Shown: in pieces, positions 1 through 8,037 of the stretch
How the letters are laid out: each line of letters begins with the position of its first letter
Position numbering within the stretch: position 1 is the stretch's first letter
Origin: CALOCN01 sp942491735
GTDB lineage: Bacteria; Eisenbacteria; RBG-16-71-46; JABDJR01
Length of the DNA stretch: 64,000 nucleotides
Assembly: GCA_942491735.1 (NCBI GenBank)
Contig: CALOCN010000001.1
Coordinates: forward strand, 1,178,001 to 1,242,000
Direction: 5' to 3'
Position numbers and translations under genes: made by a program
Notes under the pieces: model-generated
Databases searched by the model: none
Told to the model about the DNA's origin: nothing
What the model saw: only the letters and a program-made list of their open reading frames with translations

Positions 1-895
1 TGACGTCCATCACGTCGGCCCTGCCGGCCAGGGCACCGACCGGAAAGCCTCCACCGATGAACTTGCCCATGGCGGTCAGGTCGGGGGTGATGTCGTACCA
101 GAGCTGCGCCCCCCCGTACCCGCAGCGGAAGGTGATGACCTCGTCCAGCAGGAGGAGGGCCCCGTTCCGCGTGGTCCAGTCCCGCATCGCGGCCACGAAC
201 TCCGGATCGGCGGGACGGAGTCCGGCCCGGTGGGGCATGAGATCCATCAGAACGCAGGCCAGGTCGTCCTTGTACTGATCGAGGATCGCCAGAGCCCGTT
301 CACGGTCGTTGAAGGGAATGATCACCACGTCGGTGATGGCGGACGGCGGCGTCCCCTGCACCAGGGGAATCCGGTTGGGGGCGTCGGGATCACCCCAGTT
401 GCCGGGGGTGGAGTTCTGGCTCACTTCGACATAGTCGTACTGCCCATGATAGGCGCCCTCGACCTTGGCGATCTTGGCCCGGCCGGTGAACGCACGCGCC
501 GCCTTGATCCCGGTCATGATCGCCTCGGTCCCCGAATTCACGAACCGCAGCTTCTCGAACCCCGCGTTCCGACTGATCAGGTGCTCGGCGTAGCGCACCT
601 CGATCTCGGTCCCCTCGGAGAATGCCGTCCCCCTGGCGATCTGCCGGGTGACCGCCTCGACCACGGCGGGGTGAGCGTGTCCGTGGATGAGCGACGCCAT
701 GTTGTTGGCGAAGTCGATCCGCTCGACCCCCTCGATATCGGTGGTTCGCGAGCCGGATGCATGATCGATATACAGGGGGTGGGGTTTGCGCAGGACGGTG
801 TTGCGGCTGACCCCGCCGGGAAGAACCCTCAGCGCCCGCTCGTAGAGGCGCGCGCTGGCCGACAACGTGTTCGAGGCCTGGGTCGTGTCACTCAC
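1..895 (-). CDS. Class III aminotransferase, GSA-aminomutase-like (partial, cut by window edge)
   Basis: PLP-dependent fold-type I enzyme of the class III (omega/beta) aminotransferase family, resembling glutamate-1-semialdehyde aminomutase and the bacterial beta-amino-acid transaminases. Visible motifs are VNSGTEA (phosphate binding), LLLDEVITFR (the Asp that pairs with the PLP nitrogen) and TAMGKFIGGGFPVGA, whose Lys is the likely Schiff-base residue. About 298 codons are present; the C-terminus is beyond base 1. The start is GTG at 895, overlapping the stop of the upstream CoA-transferase subunit by four bases (GTGA), so the two are translationally coupled. It is the last visible gene of a four-gene minus-strand operon with an aminomutase and a CoA-transferase. 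A role removing the amino group of a beta-amino acid is inferred. A haem-biosynthesis HemL role is less likely in this context. Confidence 0.88.
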   Translation of the reverse strand, partial: MSDTTQASNTLSASARLYERALRVLPGGVSRNTVLRKPHPLYIDHASGSRTTDIEGVERIDFANNMASLIHGHAHPAVVEAVTRQIARGTAFSEGTEIEVRYAEHLISRNAGFEKLRFVNSGTEAIMTGIKAARAFTGRAKIAKVEGAYHGQYDYVEVSQNSTPGNWGDPDAPNRIPLVQGTPPSAITDVVIIPFNDRERALAILDQYKDDLACVLMDLMPHRAGLRPADPEFVAAMRDWTTRNGALLLLDEVITFRCGYGGAQLWYDITPDLTAMGKFIGGGFPVGALAGRADVMDV

Positions 896-1566
896 CGCGA
901 GTTCCCTCGATTCATCGGCAACAGGGGGGCGCCGGTTCGTTCCTGGACGTACTCGAAACCCACTCCGGGGCTGAGCTCAACCAGCTGGAAGCCTTCCGGG
1001 ACCACGTCGATGACCGCCAGATCGGTGTAGATCCGATCCACCACCCCGAGCCCGGTCAGGGGATAGGTGCAGGACTCGACCAGCTTGGGGTCGCCACCCC
1101 GGGCGTTGTGCTGGGTGATGACGTAGACCGTCTTCACCCCGGCCACCAGGTCCATGGCCCCGCCCACCGCGGGAATCGCTCCCGGCTCACCGGTGGACCA
1201 GTTGGCGAGGTCCCCGGTCCGGGAGACCTGCAGGGCCCCCAGGACGCACACGTCCAGGTGCCCGCCCCGGATCATGGCGAAGCTGTCGGCGTGGTGGAAG
1301 TAGGCGGCCCCCGGGTTGGTGGTCACCTGGCGCTTGCCGGCGTTGATCAGCTCGGGATCGCCCGCACCCTCCGGGGGCGAGGGCCCCATGCCGAGCAGTC
1401 CGTTCTCGGTGTGGTAGATGACCTCCCGCCCCTCGGGGACGTAGGCCGCGACCAGCTCCGGAATGCCGATTCCCAGGTTCACGTACGCGCCGTCGCCGAT
1501 GTCCAGGGCGCATCGCTGCGCCATGGCTTCGCGCGACAGCCCGATCGGGGTGGTGGGTGCGTTCAT
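892..1566 (-). CDS. 3-oxoacid CoA-transferase, subunit B
   Basis: Beta subunit of a family I CoA-transferase (ScoB/AtoA/PcaJ type, 224 aa, normal length). The motif YHTENGLLGMG contains the family's catalytic glutamate (SENG in most members), which forms the glutamyl-CoA thioester. GLGIP near residue 33 and the AVGGAMDLV stretch are also typical. The ATG start overlaps the stop of subunit A by four bases (ATGA), and its own stop overlaps the start of the aminotransferase. The enzyme moves CoA from an acyl-CoA donor to a 3-oxo acid. Which acid cannot be read from sequence; the aminomutase and aminotransferase in the same operon suggest a 3-oxo acid derived from a beta-amino acid. Confidence 0.93.
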   Translation of the reverse strand: MNAPTTPIGLSREAMAQRCALDIGDGAYVNLGIGIPELVAAYVPEGREVIYHTENGLLGMGPSPPEGAGDPELINAGKRQVTTNPGAAYFHHADSFAMIRGGHLDVCVLGALQVSRTGDLANWSTGEPGAIPAVGGAMDLVAGVKTVYVITQHNARGGDPKLVESCTYPLTGLGVVDRIYTDLAVIDVVPEGFQLVELSPGVGFEYVQERTGAPLLPMNRGNSR

Positions 1567-2273
1567 GGGTAGGAAACCCCCTGGGCAATGAGGACCGATT
1601 CGTGGGCCGGGTTGGGAACCGCCACCACCCGTTGCACGAAGATACCCGGGGTGACGATGGCCTCGGGGTCCAGCTCTCCGGGGGGAAGCACCGCGGCCGC
1701 CTGCACCACGGTCGTCCTTGCCGCCATGGCCATGATCGGAGCGAAGTTCCGCGCGGTCTTGTTGTAGACCACGTTCCCGTGGCGGTCGACCGCGCGCCCC
1801 TTGATGAGCGCGAAGTCGGCGGTCAGGCCGCGCATGAGCAGGTAGTCCCGTCCGTCGAAGGTCCGTCGTTCCAGTCCTTCTTCCAGGGGGGTTCCCACCG
1901 CGGTCGGGGTGTAGAAGGCCGGGATACCCGCTCCACCGGCGCGAATGCGCTCGGCCAGGGTCCCCTGGGGCACCAGCTCCAGTGCGGTCTGCCCGCTGCG
2001 GTACTTCTCGGGGAACACGGTCGAGTTCGCAGTACGGGGGTAGGAGCAGATCATCTTCGAGACCCGCCCCGCCTTGATCAATGCGGCCAGACCGACCTCG
2101 CCGCTCCCCGTGTTGTTGTTGACCACGGTCAGGTTCGAGGCACCCTGGTCGATGAGGGCATGGATGAGTTCGATGGGGCTTCCCGCCTCGCCGAACCCGC
2201 CGATCATCACGGTCGCTCCGTCGAAGACGTCCGCGACCGCATCCGCTACGCTCGCAACCTCTTTGTTGATCAC
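1563..2273 (-). CDS. 3-oxoacid CoA-transferase, subunit A
   Basis: Alpha subunit of a family I CoA-transferase (ScoA/AtoD/PcaI type, 236 aa). The glycine-rich motif MIGGFGEAGSP near residue 23 corresponds to the family's GGFG.(C/A)G.P CoA-binding signature. FALIKGRAVDRHGNVVY is also characteristic. The start is GTG at 2273. The gene lies 40 bases downstream of the KamA-family gene and overlaps subunit B by ATGA, so the two subunits are made in equal amounts. The protein works as a complex with subunit B. Confidence 0.93.
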   Translation of the reverse strand: MINKEVASVADAVADVFDGATVMIGGFGEAGSPIELIHALIDQGASNLTVVNNNTGSGEVGLAALIKAGRVSKMICSYPRTANSTVFPEKYRSGQTALELVPQGTLAERIRAGGAGIPAFYTPTAVGTPLEEGLERRTFDGRDYLLMRGLTADFALIKGRAVDRHGNVVYNKTARNFAPIMAMAARTTVVQAAAVLPPGELDPEAIVTPGIFVQRVVAVPNPAHESVLIAQGVSYP

Positions 2274-2313
2274 TGGCCTTGTCCTCGGGTCCGCCCGATT
2301 TCCAGGGGACGGT

Positions 2314-3783
2314 CTAGCGGACGACGGTGTCCTTCTTGGCCGCCTTGGGAGCGACCTCGGCGTGACTCGCCCGGGCCGCCTGCACCCGCTGGTAGTCGAA
2401 CAGTCCGGCCTCGTCGTAGATCACCCGGTCCGCGTAGCCGTCGAACCAGATGGCCTCCGGGTTGCGCGCCACGATACAGACCTTGCCGCGGTCCGGCGCA
2501 TCGGCCGGGTTGCGCAGGTTCTTGAAGATCAGGACGCCCTTCTCGGTTCCCGGCACGCCCGGAATCGGGCCGTTGGTCACCGCCACCACCTCGGTCTTGC
2601 CCTTGTAGTGGGTGATCGAAAGCCGGGCGCGTGTCTCGACCCCGGAGAGCCCCTTCTGGGACTCGTTCAGGATGTGCCACGCGGTTTCGATCGGGACGTT
2701 GAACGCTTCGTGGGCCACGATGTCCCGGCCGCAGAAGAAGTAGTGGTTCTCGGCCCCGACCCGCTTGAGCGCCCGCTGCATGATGCGCAGGGCGTCCGGG
2801 TCGTCGTTGATGCCCTTGATGATGGGGCTCTGGTTCTCCACGCTCACCCAGCCCAGCTCGGTCAGCCCCTCCATGGCCCGCTTTGCCGAATCGTTCCACT
2901 TGAGCGAGCCGTTGGGATTCTCGACGTAGTTGCCGTCGTCGTCCTTGACCAGGAACTCGTCCGGGTGGTTGAAGTGCACCATGATGCGCAGCCCCACGTC
3001 CGGGTAGGCCTTGTGGAAATTGCGCAGCATATCGAGGAACGTCTTGTCGAAACGATCCGGGAAGAACGCCATTTCCTTGGTCCCGATACGGATCGACTCG
3101 ATGCCGGACTCGGCGAGGGCGGAAAGCCATTCCGCGAGCTTCCTGTTGGGAAGCACCATGGGGTCGCCGCCGGACATCAGGATCTCCCGCAGCCGCTCGC
3201 GGCCCGACTCCGGGTGCAGACCGCCGTTGGCGTCCACGATCCTGTTGTGGTCGTGGATGTAGCCGGTCACGTCGCCGATGGTGGCCAGTCCCTTGGGGGC
3301 CACCGTGCCGTCCTGACGCTCGACCTCCTTGCGGCTGATCAGCTCTTCCCGATAGCAGAATCGGCAGTGGGCCGAACAGGTCGAGGTGACGTACAGGAGC
3401 GCGATTTCGTACTTGTGGAGCATCCCCTCGACCGGGGAGTAGTCCATCTGGAAGCCGGGATCCTCCGAGCCGGCCAGGCTGTACGTTTCCTCCGCGCTGG
3501 CCTTGACCAGGCGCTTGAGGCGCGGGCTCTTGAGCGACATCTCGAAGTAGTGCCGGGTCATCTTGACCGGCATGCGCGCTTCGACGTCCCGTTCGGTTCC
3601 CTTGAGCTTCTGCAGCGTTTCGAGCTCCTCGGCGGTGTAGAACCCCTGCATGTCCTCGGGGACCTTGCCGCCCACGAACGGCTTGAGACCGTTCACGTTG
3701 TCCCGCTCGTACCTGGGGTTCTCCACGGAATCGAGGAAGGCCTGGGCCTTGGCTGAAGGAACGTACTTTCCGGCTTTGCTCAT
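2314..3783 (-). CDS. kamA: KamA-family radical SAM aminomutase (lysine 2,3-aminomutase-like)
   Basis: Radical SAM protein of the lysine/glutamate 2,3-aminomutase family. The iron-sulfur motif is CSAHCRFC (CxxxCxxC), followed by the SAM-contacting LMSGGDP. Relative to clostridial lysine 2,3-aminomutase the PLP-lysine region differs: the usual PGGGGK is replaced by THYKGKTEV. A Lys is kept, but the Asp that helps hold the lysine side chain appears lost, while the other such Asp is probably kept (CGRD). The substrate is therefore uncertain. I chose ATG 3783 (MSKAGKYVPSAK). An in-frame GTG at 3861 would add 26 residues, and neither start has a strong SD. It is the first gene of the operon with the CoA-transferase and aminotransferase and has a good sigma70-type promoter upstream. 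Confidence 0.82.
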   Translation of the reverse strand: MSKAGKYVPSAKAQAFLDSVENPRYERDNVNGLKPFVGGKVPEDMQGFYTAEELETLQKLKGTERDVEARMPVKMTRHYFEMSLKSPRLKRLVKASAEETYSLAGSEDPGFQMDYSPVEGMLHKYEIALLYVTSTCSAHCRFCYREELISRKEVERQDGTVAPKGLATIGDVTGYIHDHNRIVDANGGLHPESGRERLREILMSGGDPMVLPNRKLAEWLSALAESGIESIRIGTKEMAFFPDRFDKTFLDMLRNFHKAYPDVGLRIMVHFNHPDEFLVKDDDGNYVENPNGSLKWNDSAKRAMEGLTELGWVSVENQSPIIKGINDDPDALRIMQRALKRVGAENHYFFCGRDIVAHEAFNVPIETAWHILNESQKGLSGVETRARLSITHYKGKTEVVAVTNGPIPGVPGTEKGVLIFKNLRNPADAPDRGKVCIVARNPEAIWFDGYADRVIYDEAGLFDYQRVQAARASHAEVAPKAAKKDTVVR

Positions 3784-3886
3784 GAGAGGAATCCACTTTC
3801 CCGTGTAAATCTCGTTGGCTGGATCGACCCGGTCCGATCCGGATCCCTGCCCGAGGGTCACAGAAGCGCCCCAGACAGGCCGTAGT

Positions 3887-3914
3887 AGTATAGAAGCCTA
3901 AGTGCGCGGGTCAA
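3887..3914 (-). promoter_or_regulatory. Sigma70-type promoter of the aminomutase operon
   Basis: On the minus strand TTGACC (3914-3909) and TATACT (3892-3887) are separated by 16 bases. Transcription would begin near 3880, giving a leader of about 100 bases to ATG 3783, or about 20 bases to GTG 3861. The recG -35 region lies about 30 bases away on the opposite strand, so the two promoters are back to back. Confidence 0.6.
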
Positions 3915-3945
3915 GGTCCGACTGCGGCCCCGTGCGTGGCCAAAC

Positions 3946-3974
3946 TCGACTGAATCCCACCCCCCGCGTAGACT
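3946..3974 (+). promoter_or_regulatory. Probable recG promoter, near-leaderless
   Basis: TCGACT (3946-3951), a 17-base spacer and TAGACT (3969-3974). The recG ATG follows only seven bases after the -10 box, so the predicted transcription start falls at or next to the start codon. No Shine-Dalgarno sequence precedes the ATG, which is consistent with a leaderless mRNA. Confidence 0.45.
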
Positions 3975-3981
3975 CGCGGGC

Positions 3982-6180
3982 ATGGCCAAGCCGTCTACCG
4001 ACTCCATCGATCCCAACCACGTCCGCACCCTGCGCGGGGTGGGGCCCAAGGGGGTTGAGAGCCTGGCCCGCCTGGGGATCAGCACCCTCGAGAACCTGCT
4101 GCGCCACTATCCCTCGCGCTACGTCGACCGGCGCACCCTTCGCCCCCTGGGGAGTTTCGGCCCCCTCGACACCCAAGCCACCGAACTCGGCGAGGACGGC
4201 AAGGAACGGCGGGCGGTCTTCACCTCCATGGGTCGGGTGCAGCGGGTGCAGGAGCCGGGGGGGCCGGCCCCACGGCGTCATCCCGGGCGACCCGGCCGTT
4301 CGGGTGGGTACGGCCGAGGGGGGGCGAAGAGCCGCGTGGTCCTTTCCGTGGCCGACGACAGTGGGTCCATGGAGTGCGTGTTCTTTGGCGGGGTCTACCG
4401 GGTGAGCTTCCTCAAGCCGGGGGACGTGCTCGTGCTCTCCGGCCCGGTGGGGATGTTCGGCGGCAAGCCGCAGTTCCAGAACCCGGAGTTCGAGATCCTG
4501 GACCGGGACGAGGAAGCGGCGTTGCACTCGGGGCGTCTGTTTCCGGTCTATCCCCTCACCAAGGGGCTGACCCAGCAGAAACTCCGCGACTGGGTTCGCG
4601 CCGCGCTCCCCCGGGGTCGGGCCATCACCGATCCGCTTCCCGAACCGGTCCGCGCCCGCCATGACCTGCTTCCCCTCGTCGCGGCGCTGGAGTCGATCCA
4701 CTTCCCCGAGTCCCCCCAGGCCCGCGATCGCGCCCGGCACCGGCTGGCCTTCGAGGAAGTGCTCATGGATCAGCTGTTCGTTTCGGGGGTGCGGCAGCAC
4801 CGGGAGACCGGTCGGGAGGCCAGCTCCATTCCCTCGGAGGGTCCCTTCTCGCGACGCATCGAGGCCGCGCTGCCCTTCACCCTCACCGCCGACCAGACCC
4901 GGGTCCTGGCCGAGATCCGTGCGGATCTCGAGGGTCCGCGCCCCATGAACCGCATGCTCCAGGGGGACGTCGGCTCCGGCAAGACCGTGGTGGCGTTTCT
5001 CGCCGCGGCGGCGGCGGCGGACGCCGGGGTGCAGAGCGCCTTCATGGTCCCCACCGAGATCCTCGCCGAACAGCACCACCGCACCCTCAATGCCCTCGGG
5101 GGTGCCCTGGGGCTCGAGACCCGGCTCCTGGTGGGAGGCATGTCCACCGCGGCCCGCCGCGAGGTGCTGCACGGGCTCGCCGCGGGGCACATCCAACTGG
5201 TGGTGGGGACCCATGCCCTTTTCCAGGACGAGGTGCGGTTCGCCAACCTCGGTCTGGTCGTGGTGGACGAGCAGCACCGGTTCGGGGTCCTGCAACGGGT
5301 GGCCCTGCTGCAGAAGGGCCACGCGCCGCACGTCCTGGTCATGTCGGCCACGCCCATCCCCAGGACCCTCGCCCTGGTGCGCCACGCCGATCTGGATCTC
5401 TCGGTGATCCGGCAGCGCCCCGCCGGTCGGGGCCGCATCATCACCCGGGTCACCCACGAAGCCAAACGAGGCGCCCTCTACGGTTTCATGGCCGAACGAT
5501 TGAGGGAAGGTCGGCAGGCCTATATCATCTACCCGCTGGTCGAGGAGTCGGCATCCGGTCTGGCCGCCGCGACCACCATGGCCCGCGAGTTGGCCAAGCG
5601 TCCCGAGTTCAGCGGCCTGGAGATCGCGCTGTTGCACGGGCAGATGCCCTCCGAGGAAAAGGACGCGGTCATGACCCGGTTCGTGGCGGGCGGGTCGCAG
5701 ATCCTCGTCGCCACCACCGTGGTCGAGGTCGGGATCGACGTTCCCAACGCCAGCTTCTGCGTGATCGAGCACCCGGAACGGTACGGTCTGAGTCAGCTGC
5801 ACCAGCTACGGGGGCGGATCGGCCGGGGGGAACACACGTCCTACTGCGTTCTCGTCGCCGGACCGGCCCTGTCTCCCGAGGCCATGGAACGGCTGGCGCT
5901 TTTTTCCCGCATCGACGACGGGTTCGTGCTCGCCGAACATGATCTGCGTCTGCGCGGGCGGGGCGACCTGGTGGGCACGCGGCAGAGCGGTCGTCCCGCC
6001 TATCGATTGGCCGACCCGCTCGAGGACCACGAACTGGTGGAGGCGGCGCACGGCGAGGCGCGGCGGCTCCTGTCCGAGGGTGCGCTGCTGGATCCCGGGG
6101 CCGACCCCATCTGGCATCCCCTCGCGGGGCGATTGCGGGATATGATGCACGAAGCGGGAGTGCTTCTCGAAGCCGGATAG
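3982..6180 (+). CDS. recG: ATP-dependent DNA helicase RecG
   Basis: Superfamily 2 helicase that drives branch migration of stalled forks and Holliday junctions (732 aa, usual about 690-700). The N-terminal helix-hairpin region (RTLRGVGPKGVESLARLG) and OB-fold wedge precede the motor. Walker A is GDVGSGKT near residue 328, and the DEQH box is VVVDEQHRFGV near residue 423. MSATPIPRTLAL (motif III), the motif VI-like LHQLRGRIGRG and the C-terminal RecG domain follow. A Gly/Arg/Pro-rich insertion of about 25 residues (around residues 93-118) interrupts the wedge. The start is ATG 3982, without SD and directly behind a -10 box. It diverges from the aminomutase operon. Confidence 0.97.
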   Translation: MAKPSTDSIDPNHVRTLRGVGPKGVESLARLGISTLENLLRHYPSRYVDRRTLRPLGSFGPLDTQATELGEDGKERRAVFTSMGRVQRVQEPGGPAPRRHPGRPGRSGGYGRGGAKSRVVLSVADDSGSMECVFFGGVYRVSFLKPGDVLVLSGPVGMFGGKPQFQNPEFEILDRDEEAALHSGRLFPVYPLTKGLTQQKLRDWVRAALPRGRAITDPLPEPVRARHDLLPLVAALESIHFPESPQARDRARHRLAFEEVLMDQLFVSGVRQHRETGREASSIPSEGPFSRRIEAALPFTLTADQTRVLAEIRADLEGPRPMNRMLQGDVGSGKTVVAFLAAAAAADAGVQSAFMVPTEILAEQHHRTLNALGGALGLETRLLVGGMSTAARREVLHGLAAGHIQLVVGTHALFQDEVRFANLGLVVVDEQHRFGVLQRVALLQKGHAPHVLVMSATPIPRTLALVRHADLDLSVIRQRPAGRGRIITRVTHEAKRGALYGFMAERLREGRQAYIIYPLVEESASGLAAATTMARELAKRPEFSGLEIALLHGQMPSEEKDAVMTRFVAGGSQILVATTVVEVGIDVPNASFCVIEHPERYGLSQLHQLRGRIGRGEHTSYCVLVAGPALSPEAMERLALFSRIDDGFVLAEHDLRLRGRGDLVGTRQSGRPAYRLADPLEDHELVEAAHGEARRLLSEGALLDPGADPIWHPLAGRLRDMMHEAGVLLEAG

Positions 6181-6215
6181 GCCGACAGCCGACAACCGAC
6201 AGCGTTAGCCGAACA

Positions 6216-6343
6216 GCCCCAGCCAAGTGGCCGGGGGCCAAGCCAAGCGGCCGCGGGCCGGCCCCAGCCAAGTGGCCGGGAGGCCAAGCCAAGTGGCCGC
6301 GGGCGGCCCTGGCCAAGTGGCCGGGAGGCCAAGCCAAAAGGAG
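6216..6343 (+). repeat. Tandem array A: 45-bp unit, about 2.8 copies
   Basis: Copies begin at 6216, 6261 and 6306 with exactly 45-base spacing. Each contains AGCCAAGTGGCCGGG and a second, shorter CCAAGnGGCCG echo. The last copy is degenerate and ends in CCAAAAGGAG, which forms the ribosome-binding site of the following zinc-ribbon gene. The array fills nearly all the space between recG and that gene. All three minus-strand frames are open across it, which explains the long spurious ORFs there. Confidence 0.9.
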
Positions 6344-6348
6344 TCCTT

Positions 6349-6795
6349 GTGATCGTTCGATGCCCCGACTGCCGTGCCACCTACGAGGTGACCACGCACA
6401 AGTTCCCCGAGGCCGGGCTCAAGGTGCGCTGTCCCGGCTGCAAGGCGGTGTTTCCCGTGCGTGCCGAGTCCGCCGCCGAACCGGATCCTTCCCGGTCCAA
6501 GAGCCCGGATCGGAGCGCGCCCGCGCGGGTGGCGCAGCGTCCCAAGCGTCGCATCACCGATCCCGCCCTGGCCCGCCGCATGGCCCGGGCCATGATCTCG
6601 GAGATGCTCCTGAACCGGCGCCCCGAGCGGGACAAGGCCGTGCAGGACGACGCGGTGCTCAGTCGGTTCGGTTCCGCCATTGCCTCGGCCTACGGGATCT
6701 ACCGGGACAAGGTCTCCGAGGATCTTGCCCGTTCCCCGCGGCTGTTCCGTGAGGCGGTCAACGACATCCTGGGCGACGGCAAACCGCTGCTCTGA
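6349..6795 (+). CDS. Zinc-ribbon (MJ0042-type) domain protein
   Basis: A 148-residue protein with an N-terminal CPDC...CPGC zinc ribbon of the MJ0042/zinc_ribbon_5 type (residues 4-35). A basic, Ser/Pro/Arg-rich linker follows, then a helical C-terminal domain (about residues 65-148) rich in Arg, Ala and Leu. Similar short proteins in deltaproteobacteria and relatives are often followed by a transmembrane helix, but none is visible here. The start is GTG 6349, preceded by AGGAG five bases upstream, the SD lying inside the last copy of a tandem repeat. Function is unknown. It is transcribed in the same direction as recG and converges with the next lipoprotein gene. Confidence 0.8.
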   Translation: MIVRCPDCRATYEVTTHKFPEAGLKVRCPGCKAVFPVRAESAAEPDPSRSKSPDRSAPARVAQRPKRRITDPALARRMARAMISEMLLNRRPERDKAVQDDAVLSRFGSAIASAYGIYRDKVSEDLARSPRLFREAVNDILGDGKPLL

Positions 6796-6803
6796 CTGCT
6801 CTG

Positions 6804-7745
6804 CTAGGGCCCTTCGGGTTCGCAGGCCACCGGCCGCGCGCCGATCAGATCGCAGCCCTCCGGTGAGTTGACCGGGGAGCAGGGGGACGTGGACACCAGG
6901 GTGAAGTCCCCGTTGTCCTCGTCGCAGAACTGCGGATCCAGGTTGAAGTCGTTCTCCGGCGGTTCGCATCCGCTCCAGCCCGACGCCCCCACGGAGTTCC
7001 ACAGGTTGTTGCATCCGGACCCGGCGGCCAGGCTCGACCCCACCGCACAATCGATCAGGGCCCGCACCACCAGGTTGGCCCGGATGGTGGCGGTGGCCGA
7101 GGTCATGGAGATGGCGCTCTGCGAGGGCTCGATGAACGTGCAGTTCTCGATCCGCAGCGGACCGGCGTTGAACTCCACGCCCACCGTGCCTCCCTGGAAG
7201 AGCGACTGGGTGCAGGTCAGGTTTCCCGACCCCTGCACCGCAACCTGACCCCCCTCGAAGTCGCAGCCGTTCACCTCAAGGGTGCCCCCGCTGGAGGCCA
7301 GAAGGTCTCCCGAGCCGGTGAAGTTCAGGAACTGCACCCGGGTCCCGGGCAGCGCCCCATCGAAACGGAGGACCGGCAGGGCACTGTTCGAGTGAAGGGT
7401 CCCCCGGTTCTTGTCCCTCTCGGTCCGTACCAGGAGCGGGGTCCGGCTGGCCGGAACGACCTGGGTCGTGGCTACGGTGATCCGCATCCCGTCGGCCACG
7501 GTGATGGTGTCTCCGGGAACGGCCTCGGCTAGCGCCTCCTCGAAGGACGGGGCGTCCGGATCGAGTCCCCCCACGACCACGTTCATGGGAGGGCGTCCCG
7601 GTTGAGCCGGGTCGTCCGAGCAGCCGGTCAGGGCGAGCGGAAGGGCGAAGAAGAGCATCACCGCCAGGGCCAGGAATCCAAACGGCGAACGACTACGACC
7701 GCACACACGGCCCAACGGCAAACTGGAGCAACAGACTGACAACAT
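6804..7745 (-). CDS. Secreted lipoprotein with parallel beta-helix repeats
   Basis: A 313-residue protein with a hydrophobic signal segment and lipobox LALTGC (Cys near residue 42), so it is probably anchored to a membrane by lipid. The mature part resembles right-handed beta-helix proteins of the pectate-lyase or DUF1565 kind: short turns such as GTLEVNGCDFEGGQ and GPLRIENCTFIE repeat through residues 140-230. The C-terminus has several Cys residues that may form disulfides. Typical members bind or cleave polysaccharides, but no catalytic residue can be assigned. It converges with the zinc-ribbon gene, nine bases apart. The start could be ATG 7745 or a later Met. Confidence 0.75.
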   Translation of the reverse strand: MLSVCCSSLPLGRVCGRSRSPFGFLALAVMLFFALPLALTGCSDDPAQPGRPPMNVVVGGLDPDAPSFEEALAEAVPGDTITVADGMRITVATTQVVPASRTPLLVRTERDKNRGTLHSNSALPVLRFDGALPGTRVQFLNFTGSGDLLASSGGTLEVNGCDFEGGQVAVQGSGNLTCTQSLFQGGTVGVEFNAGPLRIENCTFIEPSQSAISMTSATATIRANLVVRALIDCAVGSSLAAGSGCNNLWNSVGASGWSGCEPPENDFNLDPQFCDEDNGDFTLVSTSPCSPVNSPEGCDLIGARPVACEPEGP

Positions 7746-7924
7746 GGGGTATCCGGGGTTCGGGAGGCGGGGGGAGACTTCAAGCAGTATAGGCAGTTCC
7801 GCCGGGGGTCACAAGAAACGGCCCCGGCGGGCCCCAGGGGTATGGGGGGCCGCGCCGGGGCCTGCTACCGACTGCCCTGGCCTGAACTACAAGTGTCGAT
7901 GAACCTGATCGTCCCTGTTGGGAC

Positions 7925-8037
7925 CTCGGCCATCCGGGGATGGCCGGGCCAACTCTGCTATCCGGGGATGGCCTGGACTACTCGGCCATCCGGGGATGGC
8001 CTGGACTACTCTGCTATCCGGGGACCCGCCTGGACTA
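7925..8037 (-). repeat. Tandem array B: 28-bp unit, four copies, ending on a stop codon
   Basis: Four copies start at 7925, 7953, 7981 and 8009; the last is 29 bases. Two versions alternate, with CTCGGCCATCCGGGGATGG and CTCTGCTATCCGGGG cores. Read on the minus strand, each copy begins with GAGTAG (one copy has GAGTTG). The outermost copy supplies the real end of the adjacent regulator gene (codons GCC GAG TAG, stop at 8035-8037). The array therefore looks like serial duplication of the gene's 3' end plus downstream DNA. No other feature is visible between 7746 and 7924. Confidence 0.9.
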
